The notes under the pieces: model-generated
Told to the model about the DNA's origin: nothing
Databases searched by the model: none
What the model saw: the letters and a program-made list of their open reading frames with translations, nothing else
From: Candidatus Poribacteria bacterium
GTDB taxonomy: Bacteria > Poribacteria > WGA-4E > PCPOR2b
DNA length: 64,000 bases
Direction of reading: 5' to 3'
Assembly: GCA_022822005.1 (NCBI GenBank)
Contig: JAJECO010000084.1
Location: forward strand, 115,818 to 179,817
Shown: positions 42,646-53,700 of the stretch, in pieces
How positions within the stretch are numbered: the stretch's first letter is position 1
Layout of the letters: the number at the start of each line of letters is the position of its first letter
Program-made: the position numbers and the translations under genes

Positions 42646-43533
42646 TTAGGACACGAACCCACCCATCCGAAAGATGCGCAGGATCAGTTCATCGAAGGGC
42701 AATTGAGTGCTGGTCCGGATGAAACCGATTTCGCGCTGAACGCAGTATCGCCTGAGGTCATCGCAATACTGCTGGAACAACGCCTTGTAGCGTTTGAGGT
42801 GATTTTCATTGATAGTCACCGGACGAAGGTTATCCGTCTCGACATCTACGAGGTGGTAGTCGCCCCGCAAATTGGGATCTGCTTCTTTTTCGTCAATGAT
42901 GTGCACCACGAACAGGTCATGCTTCTGAAACTGTAAAACGTTAAGACCGTCCGTAAATCCACGCGGATCAAAGAGATCGGAGATCAGCACAATTAACCCG
43001 CGCCGTTTCGTTGTATGCACAAAATTGCGGAAGGCGTTTTCCAAATCGGTCTCGCCTGCCCCATCAATCCGATCCAGAAAATCAAGCACCGTGAAGATTT
43101 TTCCCTTTCCACGCTCAGTCGGCAACCGATTCAGATCTCGATCCGTGAAAGCGGTGATGCTGACACGGTCTAAGTTGGACAGACTGATATAGGCGAGTGC
43201 CGCAGCCACGCGCTTGGCGTAGAGCAATTTCTGCGGTTCACCGTAGGTCATCGATTGACTTGCATCCACCAGAAAGTAGATGTGCAGGTCTTCCCGCTCC
43301 TCATAAAGTTTCAGCAGAAGCTCATCTAAGCGGGCGAACGCGTTCCAGTCGATATAGCGGAAATCGTCCCCGGCGGTGTAGTTACGGTAATCGGCGAACT
43401 CCACGCTGACACCACGTCGTGTGCTGCGTCGCTCCGCCTTGATCCGTCCCGCAAAAATCTTCTTGGAAACGATATAAAGGTATTCCAACTTTTTCAGAAA
43501 TTCGCTATCGAAGGCGGATTGGGTGTTGTTCAT
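42646..43533 (-). CDS. DUF58 / vWA-type protein of the MoxR module
   Basis: 295 residues. The DUF58 signature is present: RGVSVEFADYRNYTAGDDFR followed by YIDWNAFARLDELLLKLYEE. A vWA-like fold follows with LVDASQSMTYG (DxSxS) and LIVLISDLFDPRGF. DUF58 proteins pair with MoxR AAA+ ATPases and membrane vWA proteins. It has no transmembrane segment, so it is probably cytosolic. Its ATG overlaps the stop of the PIN gene by four bases (ATGA), so translation is coupled to that gene, an unusual link. Confidence 0.93.
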   Translation of the reverse strand: MNNTQSAFDSEFLKKLEYLYIVSKKIFAGRIKAERRSTRRGVSVEFADYRNYTAGDDFRYIDWNAFARLDELLLKLYEEREDLHIYFLVDASQSMTYGEPQKLLYAKRVAAALAYISLSNLDRVSITAFTDRDLNRLPTERGKGKIFTVLDFLDRIDGAGETDLENAFRNFVHTTKRRGLIVLISDLFDPRGFTDGLNVLQFQKHDLFVVHIIDEKEADPNLRGDYHLVDVETDNLRPVTINENHLKRYKALFQQYCDDLRRYCVQREIGFIRTSTQLPFDELILRIFRMGGFVS

Positions 43534-44030
43534 GATGAATGGAGGTGAGCATCAAGTGTTGTTTGACTATCGGTTTCAGGATTAAATGTGAGCAGCCCCT
43601 CGGCTTGCGCTGCTCTCAGAAGACGCACATCAGTCCCGACAAGGATTAGATCATCTCCGTCTGAACGCAATTCGAGAGCACTATCAAGCGCACAACGAAG
43701 GATAATAGCGTCGGTACTATTGATCGAATGCGTTTCAATAAGCCCCCACGAAGCAGCTATCTGACCTTCGGTTGGATACACCTTCTCCACCTCGGCACAA
43801 AGACTTATTTCCGAACGGAAATCCAGCATAGCTTGATTAAAGCCAGATCCGGCGATTGTTCGTCCATTTCTGCGGCGGACAAAGATGGAGATAATTTCAC
43901 CAACACTTTCAAGAAGGCAAAGCATTTGCTGTAAGGGTACACAGGTGAAGAAGTAGTTTACCACAGGCGTTCCTGTTTCGGGCACGTATCGCTTGACGAG
44001 TGCACTCGCATCTAACCAGAAGTAATTCAC
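43530..44030 (-). CDS. PIN-domain (VapC-like) ribonuclease/toxin candidate
   Basis: 166 residues from a GTG with AGGAG eight bases upstream. The PIN acidic residues are in place: Asp7 in FWLDASALVK, a Glu in CLLESVGEI, Asp in STDAIILRCAL and a final Asp in LVGTDVRLLRAA. PIN domains are Mg-dependent RNases, most often VapC toxins. The preceding small gene ends five bases upstream and looks like an antitoxin, as in VapBC pairs, but that protein lacks a clear AbrB or RHH fold. The gene overlaps DUF58, so it is embedded in the Bat-type operon. Function as toxin is inference. Confidence 0.85.
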   Translation of the reverse strand: MNYFWLDASALVKRYVPETGTPVVNYFFTCVPLQQMLCLLESVGEIISIFVRRRNGRTIAGSGFNQAMLDFRSEISLCAEVEKVYPTEGQIAASWGLIETHSINSTDAIILRCALDSALELRSDGDDLILVGTDVRLLRAAQAEGLLTFNPETDSQTTLDAHLHSS

Positions 44031-44035
44031 GTTGA

Positions 44036-44350
44036 TTACTCCTCACGCATCTTAATAATGCCTCGACTAAACAAGTTTTCCTCCGGCTTTATACCTTCAG
44101 CGACGAACATTTTCTGAAGTTTCTCTGCACCAATGGGTTTCCCCGTAATCCCCATCTTCTTGAAAACTTCATCAATGAGGGGCGTTAATTTTTCGTTCTT
44201 TGACCGCACACGCCCTAGTCGTGCGGCTGCTCGTTCCTCTGGTGTCAGGGACGCTGTTGGACGAAGTTCTTCTAACGCTTGTTTCACTTCTGCTAACTCC
44301 TGTTCAATCCGTTCAGTTTTTACTAGTAATTTTTCTATGGTTGTTGTCAT
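44036..44350 (-). CDS. Small charged coiled-coil protein, possible partner of the PIN protein
   Basis: 104 residues. The N-terminal half is an Ala/Glu/Leu coiled coil (EKLLVKTERIEQELAEVKQA), followed by a Pro-rich break, basic RLGRVRSKNEKL, and a C-terminal helix (GAEKLQKMFVAEG). No DNA-binding motif that I can name. Position (first of a two-gene pair, five bases before a PIN gene) and size fit an antitoxin. The pair sits between moxR and DUF58 in an otherwise standard module. Translation starts at ATG 44350. Confidence 0.68.
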   Translation of the reverse strand: MTTTIEKLLVKTERIEQELAEVKQALEELRPTASLTPEERAAARLGRVRSKNEKLTPLIDEVFKKMGITGKPIGAEKLQKMFVAEGIKPEENLFSRGIIKMREE

Positions 44351-44480
44351 GATTGTTATTCGCTTCTTTCTTGGGGCACATAAGCATTCATGTAGTGAAG
44401 ACCAAATGAAGCATATCGCCTATGGCTAAGCAGCACCTATTTATCAATTTTTTGGTCCTGCAACGGGATAATGTAGTAGC

Positions 44481-45494
44481 TCATACCGTAACCTCTAGTA
44501 GATGCTCAATAATCTGATCAGGATCGATCCCCTCCGCTTCGCCTTCAAAGCTGAGGATGAGCCGATGACGCAGGCTCGGCAGTGCAACCGTTTGAATATC
44601 CGCCCGGGCGACGTTGTAACGTCCATCCAAAATAGCTTTAACCTTGCCTGCAAGGATCAACGCTTGGGCACCGCGGGGACTTGAACCGTAACGGACATAC
44701 TTTTTTGTGAGTTCCGGCGCGTCTTCCGATTCGGGATGTGTACCTAACACAACCCGGAGGGCATATCGACGCACATCCTCGGCAATGAGAATATCACGCG
44801 CGATCTCCTCCAATCCGTTAATCTGATCGCCGTCACAAACCTTTTCGACGAGAGGCACCTCACGCTTCGTCGTACGCTCCATAACAAGATCCAGTTCATC
44901 AAGGCTCGGATATTCAACCTTGAGCTTAAAAAAGAATCTGTCCAGTTGGGCTTCAGGGAGCGGATAGGTGCCTTCCATCTCTAACGGATTTTGCGTTGCC
45001 ATGACGAAGAACGGTCGCTGTAATTCGTGGTGTGAACCCGCAACCGTCACGGATTTTTCTTGCATGGCTTCGAGCAGCGCCGATTGTGTTTTGGGGGTCG
45101 CACGGTTAATCTCGTCAGCAAGAATCAGATTGGCAAACACAGGTCCCCGCTGAAATTCAAAAAACTTACGACCACTTTCGTCTTCGGCGACGACGTTAGT
45201 ACCGACGATGTCTGCGGGCATTAGATCTGGCGTGAACTGTATTCGAGAGAACTCCAGATCCAGCACTTCCTGGAGCGTCCGAATCAACAGTGTTTTCCCT
45301 AAACCGGGGACACCTTCTAAGAGCGCGTGTCCGCCGGTCATCAAGCAAATTAGCACACCCTCAATAATCTCCTGCTGTCCAACAATCTGCTTTGAGACCT
45401 CGCGCTGGATACGACTGAAGGTATCCCGAAATTCCTCGTATTGACTCTCAAGTTGCGCTGAATCCGGCTGAAATTGGGGTTGATCTAGTGACAT
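44481..45494 (-). CDS. MoxR-family AAA+ ATPase
   Basis: 337 residues from the ATG at 45494 (a TTG six codons earlier is possible). Walker A GVPGLGKT in ALLEGVPGLGKTLLIRTL, Walker B LILADEINRA, sensor regions ATQNPLEMEGTYPLPEAQLD and RFFFKLKVEYPS, and the C-terminal lid VRYGSSPRGAQALIL are all canonical for the MoxR (RavA/MoxR) clade. Such ATPases act as chaperones that remodel vWA-protein complexes. Here DUF58 and two membrane vWA proteins follow after the PIN pair, so MoxR is the motor of this module. There is no visible Shine-Dalgarno close to the ATG. Confidence 0.95.
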   Translation of the reverse strand: MSLDQPQFQPDSAQLESQYEEFRDTFSRIQREVSKQIVGQQEIIEGVLICLMTGGHALLEGVPGLGKTLLIRTLQEVLDLEFSRIQFTPDLMPADIVGTNVVAEDESGRKFFEFQRGPVFANLILADEINRATPKTQSALLEAMQEKSVTVAGSHHELQRPFFVMATQNPLEMEGTYPLPEAQLDRFFFKLKVEYPSLDELDLVMERTTKREVPLVEKVCDGDQINGLEEIARDILIAEDVRRYALRVVLGTHPESEDAPELTKKYVRYGSSPRGAQALILAGKVKAILDGRYNVARADIQTVALPSLRHRLILSFEGEAEGIDPDQIIEHLLEVTV

Positions 45495-45559
45495 TTGACT
45501 CGTAAAGTACAAGACGCAAGGAAATCACCTTATACGTCACGTCCTGCGCTTCACGCCTC

Positions 45560-47023
45560 CTACTTCTCATTCGGTTTAATTGACTCAAAATACCGCTTCA
45601 CATAGAATCTGTAACCCAACGGAATCTGCTCTTGAGAAAGCGCATCCTCAGAAAGCTTATGGTATTTGGTGTAGATTTCCTTATAGCTGTCCGTACTTTG
45701 CCCATCGGTGGAGGTTTCGGGATCTTCATCAATAGGCACCACTGTGGTTTCAACAGTGGACTCCCCGGCACCCTGCACACCCGTAATCTGTTCCAATTGA
45801 CGAAAGGAGTCAAGATTGGTCAGAACACCGTATGGATTGGCGTCCGTTCCAGCACCTGCCCTGTTGCCTGAATCACTGCCGCCGCCGTTGCAGGCCCTGC
45901 AGATGCCGTCCTTGGAAGATTGGCATTGTGCCTGTAGCCCTGCCAGCAGCGCGTTACGTCGCTGCGCAAGTGTGTAATTTAATAAATCTCGGCTCCCATC
46001 TTGGAGACACTCTCCAGCTTCTTTTAAATTATTTTGTGACAACGCCGTTGAGGCTTTGCTCAATTTGTTTCCAAAAGATTCGATCTCCGTTCCCTGTACG
46101 CTCGATCCACCACGTTGGAACGCGTCAGCGAGGTTTTGACGTTGTTCGGAATTGAAGTCATTGAGTTTGTTGGACAACCGAAAAAGACGCTCCGCTGCCC
46201 TTTCGTATCTTCCCTCCTTCAAGGCATAGCCGAAGTCACTTAAATTCGGGTTAGGGATGAATTGTTCCCCCAACCCCTTCATGAGCGCATCTATCTTCGC
46301 AACTCCCGCCTTATCCATTTTTGCCGATAACATCTCAGTCATCTCAGTCAGCTTGGCGAGCGCCTCTTTCGGCGTAATCCCTGCCTGCTTCAGTTCCAGC
46401 GCCTTCTCCTCAATCTCCCGCAATGTCTCTTCCAGTCCAACCTCTTCGGCTATTTTCTCTGCCGCCTTGATCTGTTTTAGCAGGGGATCGGTTTCTGCGG
46501 CTATCTGCGGAGAAAAGTCAACTGTCGCCGGTGCTTCGGGCGGATCAAAAAATTCGATGTAGGAGAAAGTCAATCCCACCGCTATAATTAAGACGATAAA
46601 CTTAGTTTCGCGCGGAACGGAATACCGCACAACCTGCTTTGCTGCCACCAATTGCAGTCGATCAGAGGCGTCTTTGAGCTGTAGGGCTGTCAGCATCTCA
46701 CCAGTCTGACGCTGAATAAACTCCAGTCCACTCACAGCCCGGTCCTTCAAGGCTGCCTTGCGGTCAATCGTCCGGGCAGCTTCATGGAGATTAATCGGGC
46801 GCAGTAAACTCACGGCTAACGCGATGACTGAGAGACCAAGCACGGTCCACAGTAGGATGAAGGGAGAAACATCAAACGTCGCAATGAAGCTATCAACGAC
46901 AAACAACAGCACACATATCAGGGTGCCGTAGCATAGAACTTTTGCTAACGTTTGGAATGTCCTTTGTACGCTTAAACGACGGCGTACGCTGCGAATTTTG
47001 TCAAGTATCAATTTTTCCGGCAT
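45560..47023 (-). CDS. DUF4175-like membrane protein with long helical domain
   Basis: 487 residues. Two N-terminal helices (VLCYGTLICVLLFVVDSFIA; FILLWTVLGLSVIALAVSLL), a third around 145-165 (FIVLIIAVGLTFSYIEF), then a long charged helical region (KAAEKIAEEVGLEETLREIE and on) rich in coiled coil. A Gly/Cys patch (CQSSKDGICRACNGGG) is followed by an acidic linker and a C-terminal helical end (YRFYVKRYFESIKP). It resembles the DUF4175-type partners found near MoxR-vWA operons; that naming is tentative. GGAG eight bases before the ATG. The gene lies 55 bases after the methyltransferase and 65 before moxR. Confidence 0.75.
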   Translation of the reverse strand: MPEKLILDKIRSVRRRLSVQRTFQTLAKVLCYGTLICVLLFVVDSFIATFDVSPFILLWTVLGLSVIALAVSLLRPINLHEAARTIDRKAALKDRAVSGLEFIQRQTGEMLTALQLKDASDRLQLVAAKQVVRYSVPRETKFIVLIIAVGLTFSYIEFFDPPEAPATVDFSPQIAAETDPLLKQIKAAEKIAEEVGLEETLREIEEKALELKQAGITPKEALAKLTEMTEMLSAKMDKAGVAKIDALMKGLGEQFIPNPNLSDFGYALKEGRYERAAERLFRLSNKLNDFNSEQRQNLADAFQRGGSSVQGTEIESFGNKLSKASTALSQNNLKEAGECLQDGSRDLLNYTLAQRRNALLAGLQAQCQSSKDGICRACNGGGSDSGNRAGAGTDANPYGVLTNLDSFRQLEQITGVQGAGESTVETTVVPIDEDPETSTDGQSTDSYKEIYTKYHKLSEDALSQEQIPLGYRFYVKRYFESIKPNEK

Positions 47024-47078
47024 CTGTTCGGCTCCTCTCTAATTTTGGACACCAATTAAGCATTTTATAAAACCTTAA

Positions 47079-47756
47079 CTACTCCACTTTCTCCGCGATG
47101 AGTCGAATCACCGCCGCCGTTCCCTTATGCATCCCTTCATCAAGTTCCACGACGGTGTCTTCATAGTAGAGTATCCGTAACGATTTAAAGTGGTCCAAGA
47201 GTTCGTTGGGTTTTATGAGGTAATCTGGATTTCTCGGACCAAAGCCACTGTTTTCCCTGTATTTAAGGTGGTCTATCGAGAACTGCTCAAGGATAAACAT
47301 GCCACCCGGCTTGAGTGCATCAATAATCTGTGGGAAGATTGACGGTTCGTAGTAGTAGAATTTTGTAATTAAGTCAAACTGCCCTTTGCCCATATCATAG
47401 TCAGTCAGATCGGCAACGACAGCGTTGACCGCCGTGTTTCTTTCCTCCGCCAGCCTATTGCATTTTTCGATAGCGACCTCGGAAATATCTACGCCTGTGA
47501 CATCAAAGCCGTTTTGGGCAAGATAGACCGCATTCCGTCCCTCCCCCATCGCCAAGACGAGCGCTTTCCCCTTTTTTAGTTTCTCAATTTTCTGCTCAAG
47601 GAAGGCTGCTGGTTCTTTGCCGTAGATATACATGTTACGATCATAACGCTCATTCCAGCGCGCCTTCGTTGATTCAGATTCGCCTTCCTCTGGCGATGAG
47701 GCGATTGGGCTTAACAGAAATAACCCAACGGTCGTGAAAATGATTGGATATTTCAT
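47079..47756 (-). CDS. Class I SAM-dependent methyltransferase (TehB-like) with N-terminal signal-like segment
   Basis: 225 residues. The first 20 (MKYPIIFTTVGLFLLSPIAS) look like a signal peptide, odd for a SAM enzyme. After it the TehB/UbiE-like fold is clear: ALVLAMGEGRNAVYLAQNG (motif I region with GEGRNA), FDVTGVDIS (motif II acid), VADLTDYDMGKGQFDLI, and LKPGGMFILEQ (motif IV). ER/DR residues in a WNERYDRNMYIYGKEPAAF N-terminus match TehB-type proteins. AAGGAG five bases before the ATG makes the start firm. It begins 17 bases after the giant TPR stop and precedes the DUF4175-like gene. Either an exported or membrane-tethered methyltransferase, or the segment is a chance hydrophobic start. 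Confidence 0.85.
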   Translation of the reverse strand: MKYPIIFTTVGLFLLSPIASSPEEGESESTKARWNERYDRNMYIYGKEPAAFLEQKIEKLKKGKALVLAMGEGRNAVYLAQNGFDVTGVDISEVAIEKCNRLAEERNTAVNAVVADLTDYDMGKGQFDLITKFYYYEPSIFPQIIDALKPGGMFILEQFSIDHLKYRENSGFGPRNPDYLIKPNELLDHFKSLRILYYEDTVVELDEGMHKGTAAVIRLIAEKVE

Positions 47757-47773
47757 AATTTCTCCTTGTACTC

Positions 47774-50700
47774 TTATTCCTCTGCTGACTGTTGGATTGT
47801 CGGTGAATTCATGTATTCCACACCTTCAAGCGGGAAGCCATCTACATCCGTCACCCACAAATGGAATCCCCATCCCCACTGTCGCCCAGCGAGTTTAACG
47901 AGGATACTATTTCTGCCAGCGCGGAGTGTCACGGGAACTGCGTGGTGATCATCATGCGTCAATTGCAGTTCTCGATCGATTGTGGAAACCTTTTTCCCGT
48001 TAAACCAAATCTTCGCATTGTTGAAGGTGGAGATCCAGATCTGTGCCTGCCGCTCATCGGGAGAGCTGATCGTCGTCCAAGCGTAGGCAAGCACGGTATC
48101 CAGTTCAGGATTTGGCTTCCGGGCGCCTGTTAACACCTGATCCAATTCCCCAAAACCGAAGATCGGAGCGAAATCAAGGTAGCCGTCAAAGGTTTCATCC
48201 GCTCTCTGTTCCCAACCGATTTGCCCATCTTTGCCTTCGTATGCTACGGTCTTGTCAATCTCCACGACATCTTCTGGTATGTCCACTTTATTATAGTCAA
48301 CACCACCTATATTGTCAAAAGGACCAAGAACCCACCATGCCCTTTCAGGTACAACACCCGATTTCTTTACATACCGCTCCGCTTCTTCAGGTTGATTGCG
48401 CTCGTGGTAGAATGTAGAAAACACCAAATTGGCATGCATCCGCTCGTTTGCATTAAGGGGAATCGTCTCTGTTAGAACCTCCATCAACTGTATAAAACCT
48501 TCATCGTCCTTCACAGTTTTACTCGCTTCCTCCAGACTCGACCATACCAAGGACGCTTCAAAAGGCGAGTCTTCTCCTGAAAGCGCCCGTTTGAAATTCT
48601 CCGCAGATTTCTCATATTCTCCGTTGAGAAGGTATGCTTGCCCCAACATTGCGGTATGGTAGGAGCCGGAGTGCACCTGCGTAACACGGTCGATGAATTC
48701 AAGTGCCTTCTCGGGCATAATCCCTTTTTGGAGCAGTTGCCTCGCAAGTTCGTAGTAGTCCCAATTTTCTCCACTCCGATCTATCTCTTTTTGACGGAAC
48801 TCAACCCATTGAGTGTAAGCGATATCGGCCTTTTCTCGATTCTCGACCGCTTTGTAGGCATCGCCAAGCAGTTGATACACAGTTGCATCCTCTTCAATTT
48901 GCGCTGCGAGCTCTTCAAAGAGAGTGACCCTTTCGCTTTTCCGTTCCCCATCCTCAAAGAGTCCCCAGAGCACGTGGAGTGCCGAATTACGTTCAACCTT
49001 TTCCGTAGCTGTCCCAGCAAGGTCACGCAGCTCTGCGATAGCGGTGTCGAGTTCCCCCAGCTTCTTGTATACCTCAATTAACAGTCGTCGTTCACGGGTA
49101 CGGTCATTAGGGTTGTCTATCAGTTCAATGAGGCGTTTGTAGAGAGCTTTCGCCTTTTCGGGAGCAGTCTCGGTATACAGTTTTGCCAACGGTGTCAAGA
49201 TAACGGTGCTATCAGGGTTCAATTCGTTGGCACGTTCGTAGACGGCAATTGCCTTGTCGCGCATATCGTTCCACTCGTAACTCTGCGCTAAAGCGAAGTG
49301 GGCATCCGGATCTTCGGGTGTATCCTCAACTGCCTGAGCCTTCTCGGCAACCAGCTTCTCATATAGATTTCCTGCTTTATATGCCCTACGCATCCCAGTA
49401 CGCGCTGTCTGCCGCATGCCCTCATCCTCAGCGATATTCTCCAACTGATGATAGGCGTTTGCCGCCTCTTCATAGCGTTCGGCACCGAGATAGCTCTGAG
49501 CAAGCATATTATACAGCGAAGGGCGTTCAAAACCACCGTAACGTCCAGTCATCATGATGGCTTCGTCAATAAGCTTAGTTGCCGAATCGTACAGCTCTCC
49601 TTCAAGACAGATACTTCCGAGCGCCGCCAAATGCCACATATCCTGCCTCCACTGCATATCGTTAGACCGGGCAGTCTCCCCTTCACTCAACACTGTTTGC
49701 GCCATCTCCGGCTCATCATTTCTATTAAGAGCCGCAGCTGCGTAGTAATAACTCCGAACGTTCCCGGGTTGGACTTTGGCAAGCGTTTGATAACTTTTCG
49801 CAGCTTTTGCATAATCACCACGAGTCCGGTGAATTTCAGCAGTTATTTCGAGCCTTGCTGGGTTTTCAACGGTTTCTTCGCCTTGCGCCTCAAAGTAGGA
49901 GAGCAGATCATCTAATTTGTTCTTACTCCGATAGGCAGTAATCAGGGATTCGCGTGCCTGATCGCCACCAAAGTATATTTGGAGGCCTCCCGAACCTGAC
50001 GACATCATAGATACCCCGCCGAAACCGGACCGGGACAGCGTTTTATAGAGATCGACAGCGGTTTCGGTCTGACCAAGCTGTGCGTAGACCTTTACCAACT
50101 CGGTAGACACCTCATTCCTCTCCCAGCTTTGTGTAGTCATGTCTATCGCTTTCTTGTAGGCTGCCGCAGCTTGTTCCCATTCGCCTTGACTGACGTATCC
50201 CTGCGCCTTTTCCCGCTGCATCTCAAAAGTAAGCAGCCCTTCAGATTCTGCCTGCTCAAGCATATCTTCCAGTTTCCCTTGGCGACGGTAGAGTTCCATT
50301 AATTGTCGCTCAATGTTTCGTCGCTCCCACTCCTCGCCGGTATATTGGATCGCGTACTGGTACATCTGCTCTGCCGACTCAAAATCCTCTTTCCGTATGT
50401 AGAGTTGTGCCAACGCCTGATAGACATTTCTATCGCCGGGATTAATCTCGATCGCTTTTTGATAGATGGTAATTGCTTCATCAACCCGATCAATGGAAGC
50501 ATAAACTTTGGCGAGGCGAGCGTAGTGGATACCGCTCTCCTCCGCTTCGATGAACCCTTGGGCGAGTTCAATAGCTTCATCAGTCTTGCCAGCGGATTGA
50601 TACGCATCTACGAGGCCGTCCTGATATTTCGTATTCTCTGGATCAATCTCTCGTAACGCCTGCCATTCGGTGATTGCCGCCTCATGCTTATCCTGACGCG

Positions 50701-53700
50701 AATAGATCCCAGCAACTGCAGCGCGGGATTCAAGGTCTTCAGGCATCGCTGCGACAATCTGCTTGTAGAGCTCCACCGCCTTGCTGAGTTGCTCACGATG
50801 CATGTACTGCTCCGCCAACGCCCGCTGCATGACAATATTCATCTCTTGCGCTTGTTCGGTTGGTCGAGTCGTTGTTCTAACCCCACTCTTTCGCCGCTTA
50901 ATCTCCGTCAACCGCTCCTGCGCCTGTTCACGATGGTACTGATCCACCGATAGATCATTGAGGACTTCCGTATACATCGCCTCGGCATCATCCCACATTT
51001 CGTGCTGCATAAATCGACTGGCGATTTCCTGTTTTTCCCAATAGCTGCTACCCCCAAACACCGGCAGACGCAGACTTCCCATTTTCCTAAAACTGTCCGC
51101 TGCCTTCTCCTTATCCCCTTGTTGTGCCTGCGCTGCACCAAGTTTTTCGTACATCTCGGACTTCTGATACGTATTCCACGGACTGAGTTTTTGAACTGCC
51201 CGCTCAAGCAGCCGCACCTCGCGTTCTTGGTCGCCCGCGGTGCGATAGGCTTCCGCGAGTTTGCTGTACCATGCCTGACTTATTATTGATGGATCATCTA
51301 ACAGTTGATTGACAAGCGGTTCAGCTCCTTCAATGGCACCGCTTTCGACCCGCATTAACGCAACCAAGTAGACCGACAGCGTGTCATCGGGATTCTCTGC
51401 CAACTGTCCCTCATACTCTTCACGTAGCGCATCCAGCTCTCCTGACACTTTGTATAACTCAATTAATTTTTCGACCAACTGAATCTGCGTTCTCCTATTT
51501 TTTAGGATTGCCAACTCACTATCCTCCAACCGTGTGCGCAGGAATTGGATAGCCTTGTCCCGATCACCAGATGCAGTGTACGCGGATGCAAGCTGATCGT
51601 AGGTACGAGTATTACTGGGATTAACCGCCAGCAGCTTTTCATAAATCTCCACCGCACCTTCAGGATAATTGGACCTAATACACTCCCGCGCCACACTTTC
51701 TGCAAAATTGGGACCGAAGCCATGCCCAATCGAAGGGCGGATTGTCCCCTTCGCCAGAGCAGCAATTTCTTCCGCTTTTCCCGCTTGGAAAAAAGTGCGC
51801 ATCACGTCCCAGAAATTGTGGCCAAGTGCGTTGGGATCATTTGTGAGCAATATTGTATATTGCGCAACCGCTGCATCAGTACGTCCGCTTCGTATTAACA
51901 TTTGGGCGTACCGCTGACGAGTGATTCCGTCCTTCGGGCGCAAAGCTAACGCAGCGTCAAAGGCTTTTGCAGCTTTATCAGCTTGATTGGCTGCTTCGTA
52001 GTAGGTGGCGAGATTGATTTGTGCGCGAAAAGAGTTGGGGTTCTTCTCGGAGACCAGAATGAGTAGCTCCTCGCGTTCCTTGGTCGCTCGACGGCGCGCC
52101 ATATTTGATGCCTGTTGGAAGTGCCAGTTGTGCATCGTCTGTCCGTACCGATCCCGCCGGTTAGCAAAGCGCAAGGCTCTTTCTGCAACGATTGCCGCAT
52201 CCTGTCCTCTGCCAAGTTCCTCTAATTGTCGACTTAGTTGCATCAGAAAGTTCGGGTCACGTTGTCCCATGGCGAACTTCATCGCGCCCTTCGATGCCAC
52301 AATCGCATACTGTGTCAACCCGCTCTGCTGTAGCTTTTCAGCAAATTGTTGTAGTGCTCTCGCACTAACGGGTGAACTGAGGATCTTTGATAGTAGTTCG
52401 CGCACCTTGACTGTATCCCCAGTGTAGATGGCAACTTGTAGAATAAGGTCGTTGTACTGTTGGCGATTCCGCCGATCCTTATCGGCAACCTTGGTGAAAG
52501 CTTTCATTGCCTTCTGATGGTTTCCAGTATGGATAGAGACAAAAGCGGTCTGGAGCGTCAGCGTTAGATTATCAGGAAACTCCGCTTGCAATTCCGATAC
52601 AATCTCTTCTGCCTTATCGCGTTTTCCTCCCCACCAGTAGAAATAACTCAATGCCAAACCGGGATAAATCCGATCTTCACCTTTGGCCCCCTCAAATTCT
52701 GCCTGAAACTGTGCATATAACGGATCCAGTTGATTCCACGTCCAGAGATAAAGAAAAAACTCTTGCAAGAATTGCAGCCGATCTTGATTATAGTAGATGC
52801 TGAACGCAGGGAAATTGGTTTGCACCGGATTATACCCACGGTAGCTGTGCGAACTGTATGCAATTGAGATTGCACGGGAGTTGGCAACGGCAGGCTTGGT
52901 GTGCTCAAAAAATTTCCAGAAAACGGAAATTGCTTTGTCAATCTGTCCATCACGCACGTAGGCGTAGGAAAGATTTGCATACATGGTCCGGTGAGCCTGC
53001 GCCCCCTGACGCGTCGTGCTTGCCGATCGGGTGATACCCGAAGTGACAGGGAGCCGTGCTAAGATTTGTTCTGTCGTGTCTGTCTCTCCGATCTGTGTCA
53101 GGACCCTGACCAGTTCCGACAGCACCTGCACATTTGTTACACCTGTATCTTCAATTTCATGCACCAACTTTTTCGCATCAGCCTGATTGCCACCCCGATG
53201 GAGGGTATTTGCCAATCGACAGGTGTACCACAACCGCGCTTCGAGAGAGAGTTGGCTAAGTCCATCAAGATAGCTTTTTGCCGTTTCATAATCCAAGTCG
53301 CGTTGCAACGCGTGATTGAGTTGGATAGCTTTATAAGACAAATCATTTGGCGACAACCCGATTAGGCGATCGACGGCTTGCAGCGTTTTATCGGGGTTCC
53401 CCATCAGAATGCTGACCTGTGCTAAAGTTTCCAAGCCCCGGAGATCTTGGGGATGTGCCTCCGCCCTCGCCTCAAAACCTGCAATGAAATCATCAAGCCG
53501 TTGCTCGCGCTGGGCGATGAGTCCAAGCTGGGTCAACGCACCGGCTTGGGCATCCTCAAAACTGGTCGGTAGCCACCTCGCGCCAGTTGAGCCCCAATAG
53601 GGTCGCTGAATTCGATGGACGAGATCTCTCACTAAGTTGAACCGGCGTGTATCGGGTAGGAACGATTTCTGAGACGATCCAACAGTCGGGCGGCCAGTCT

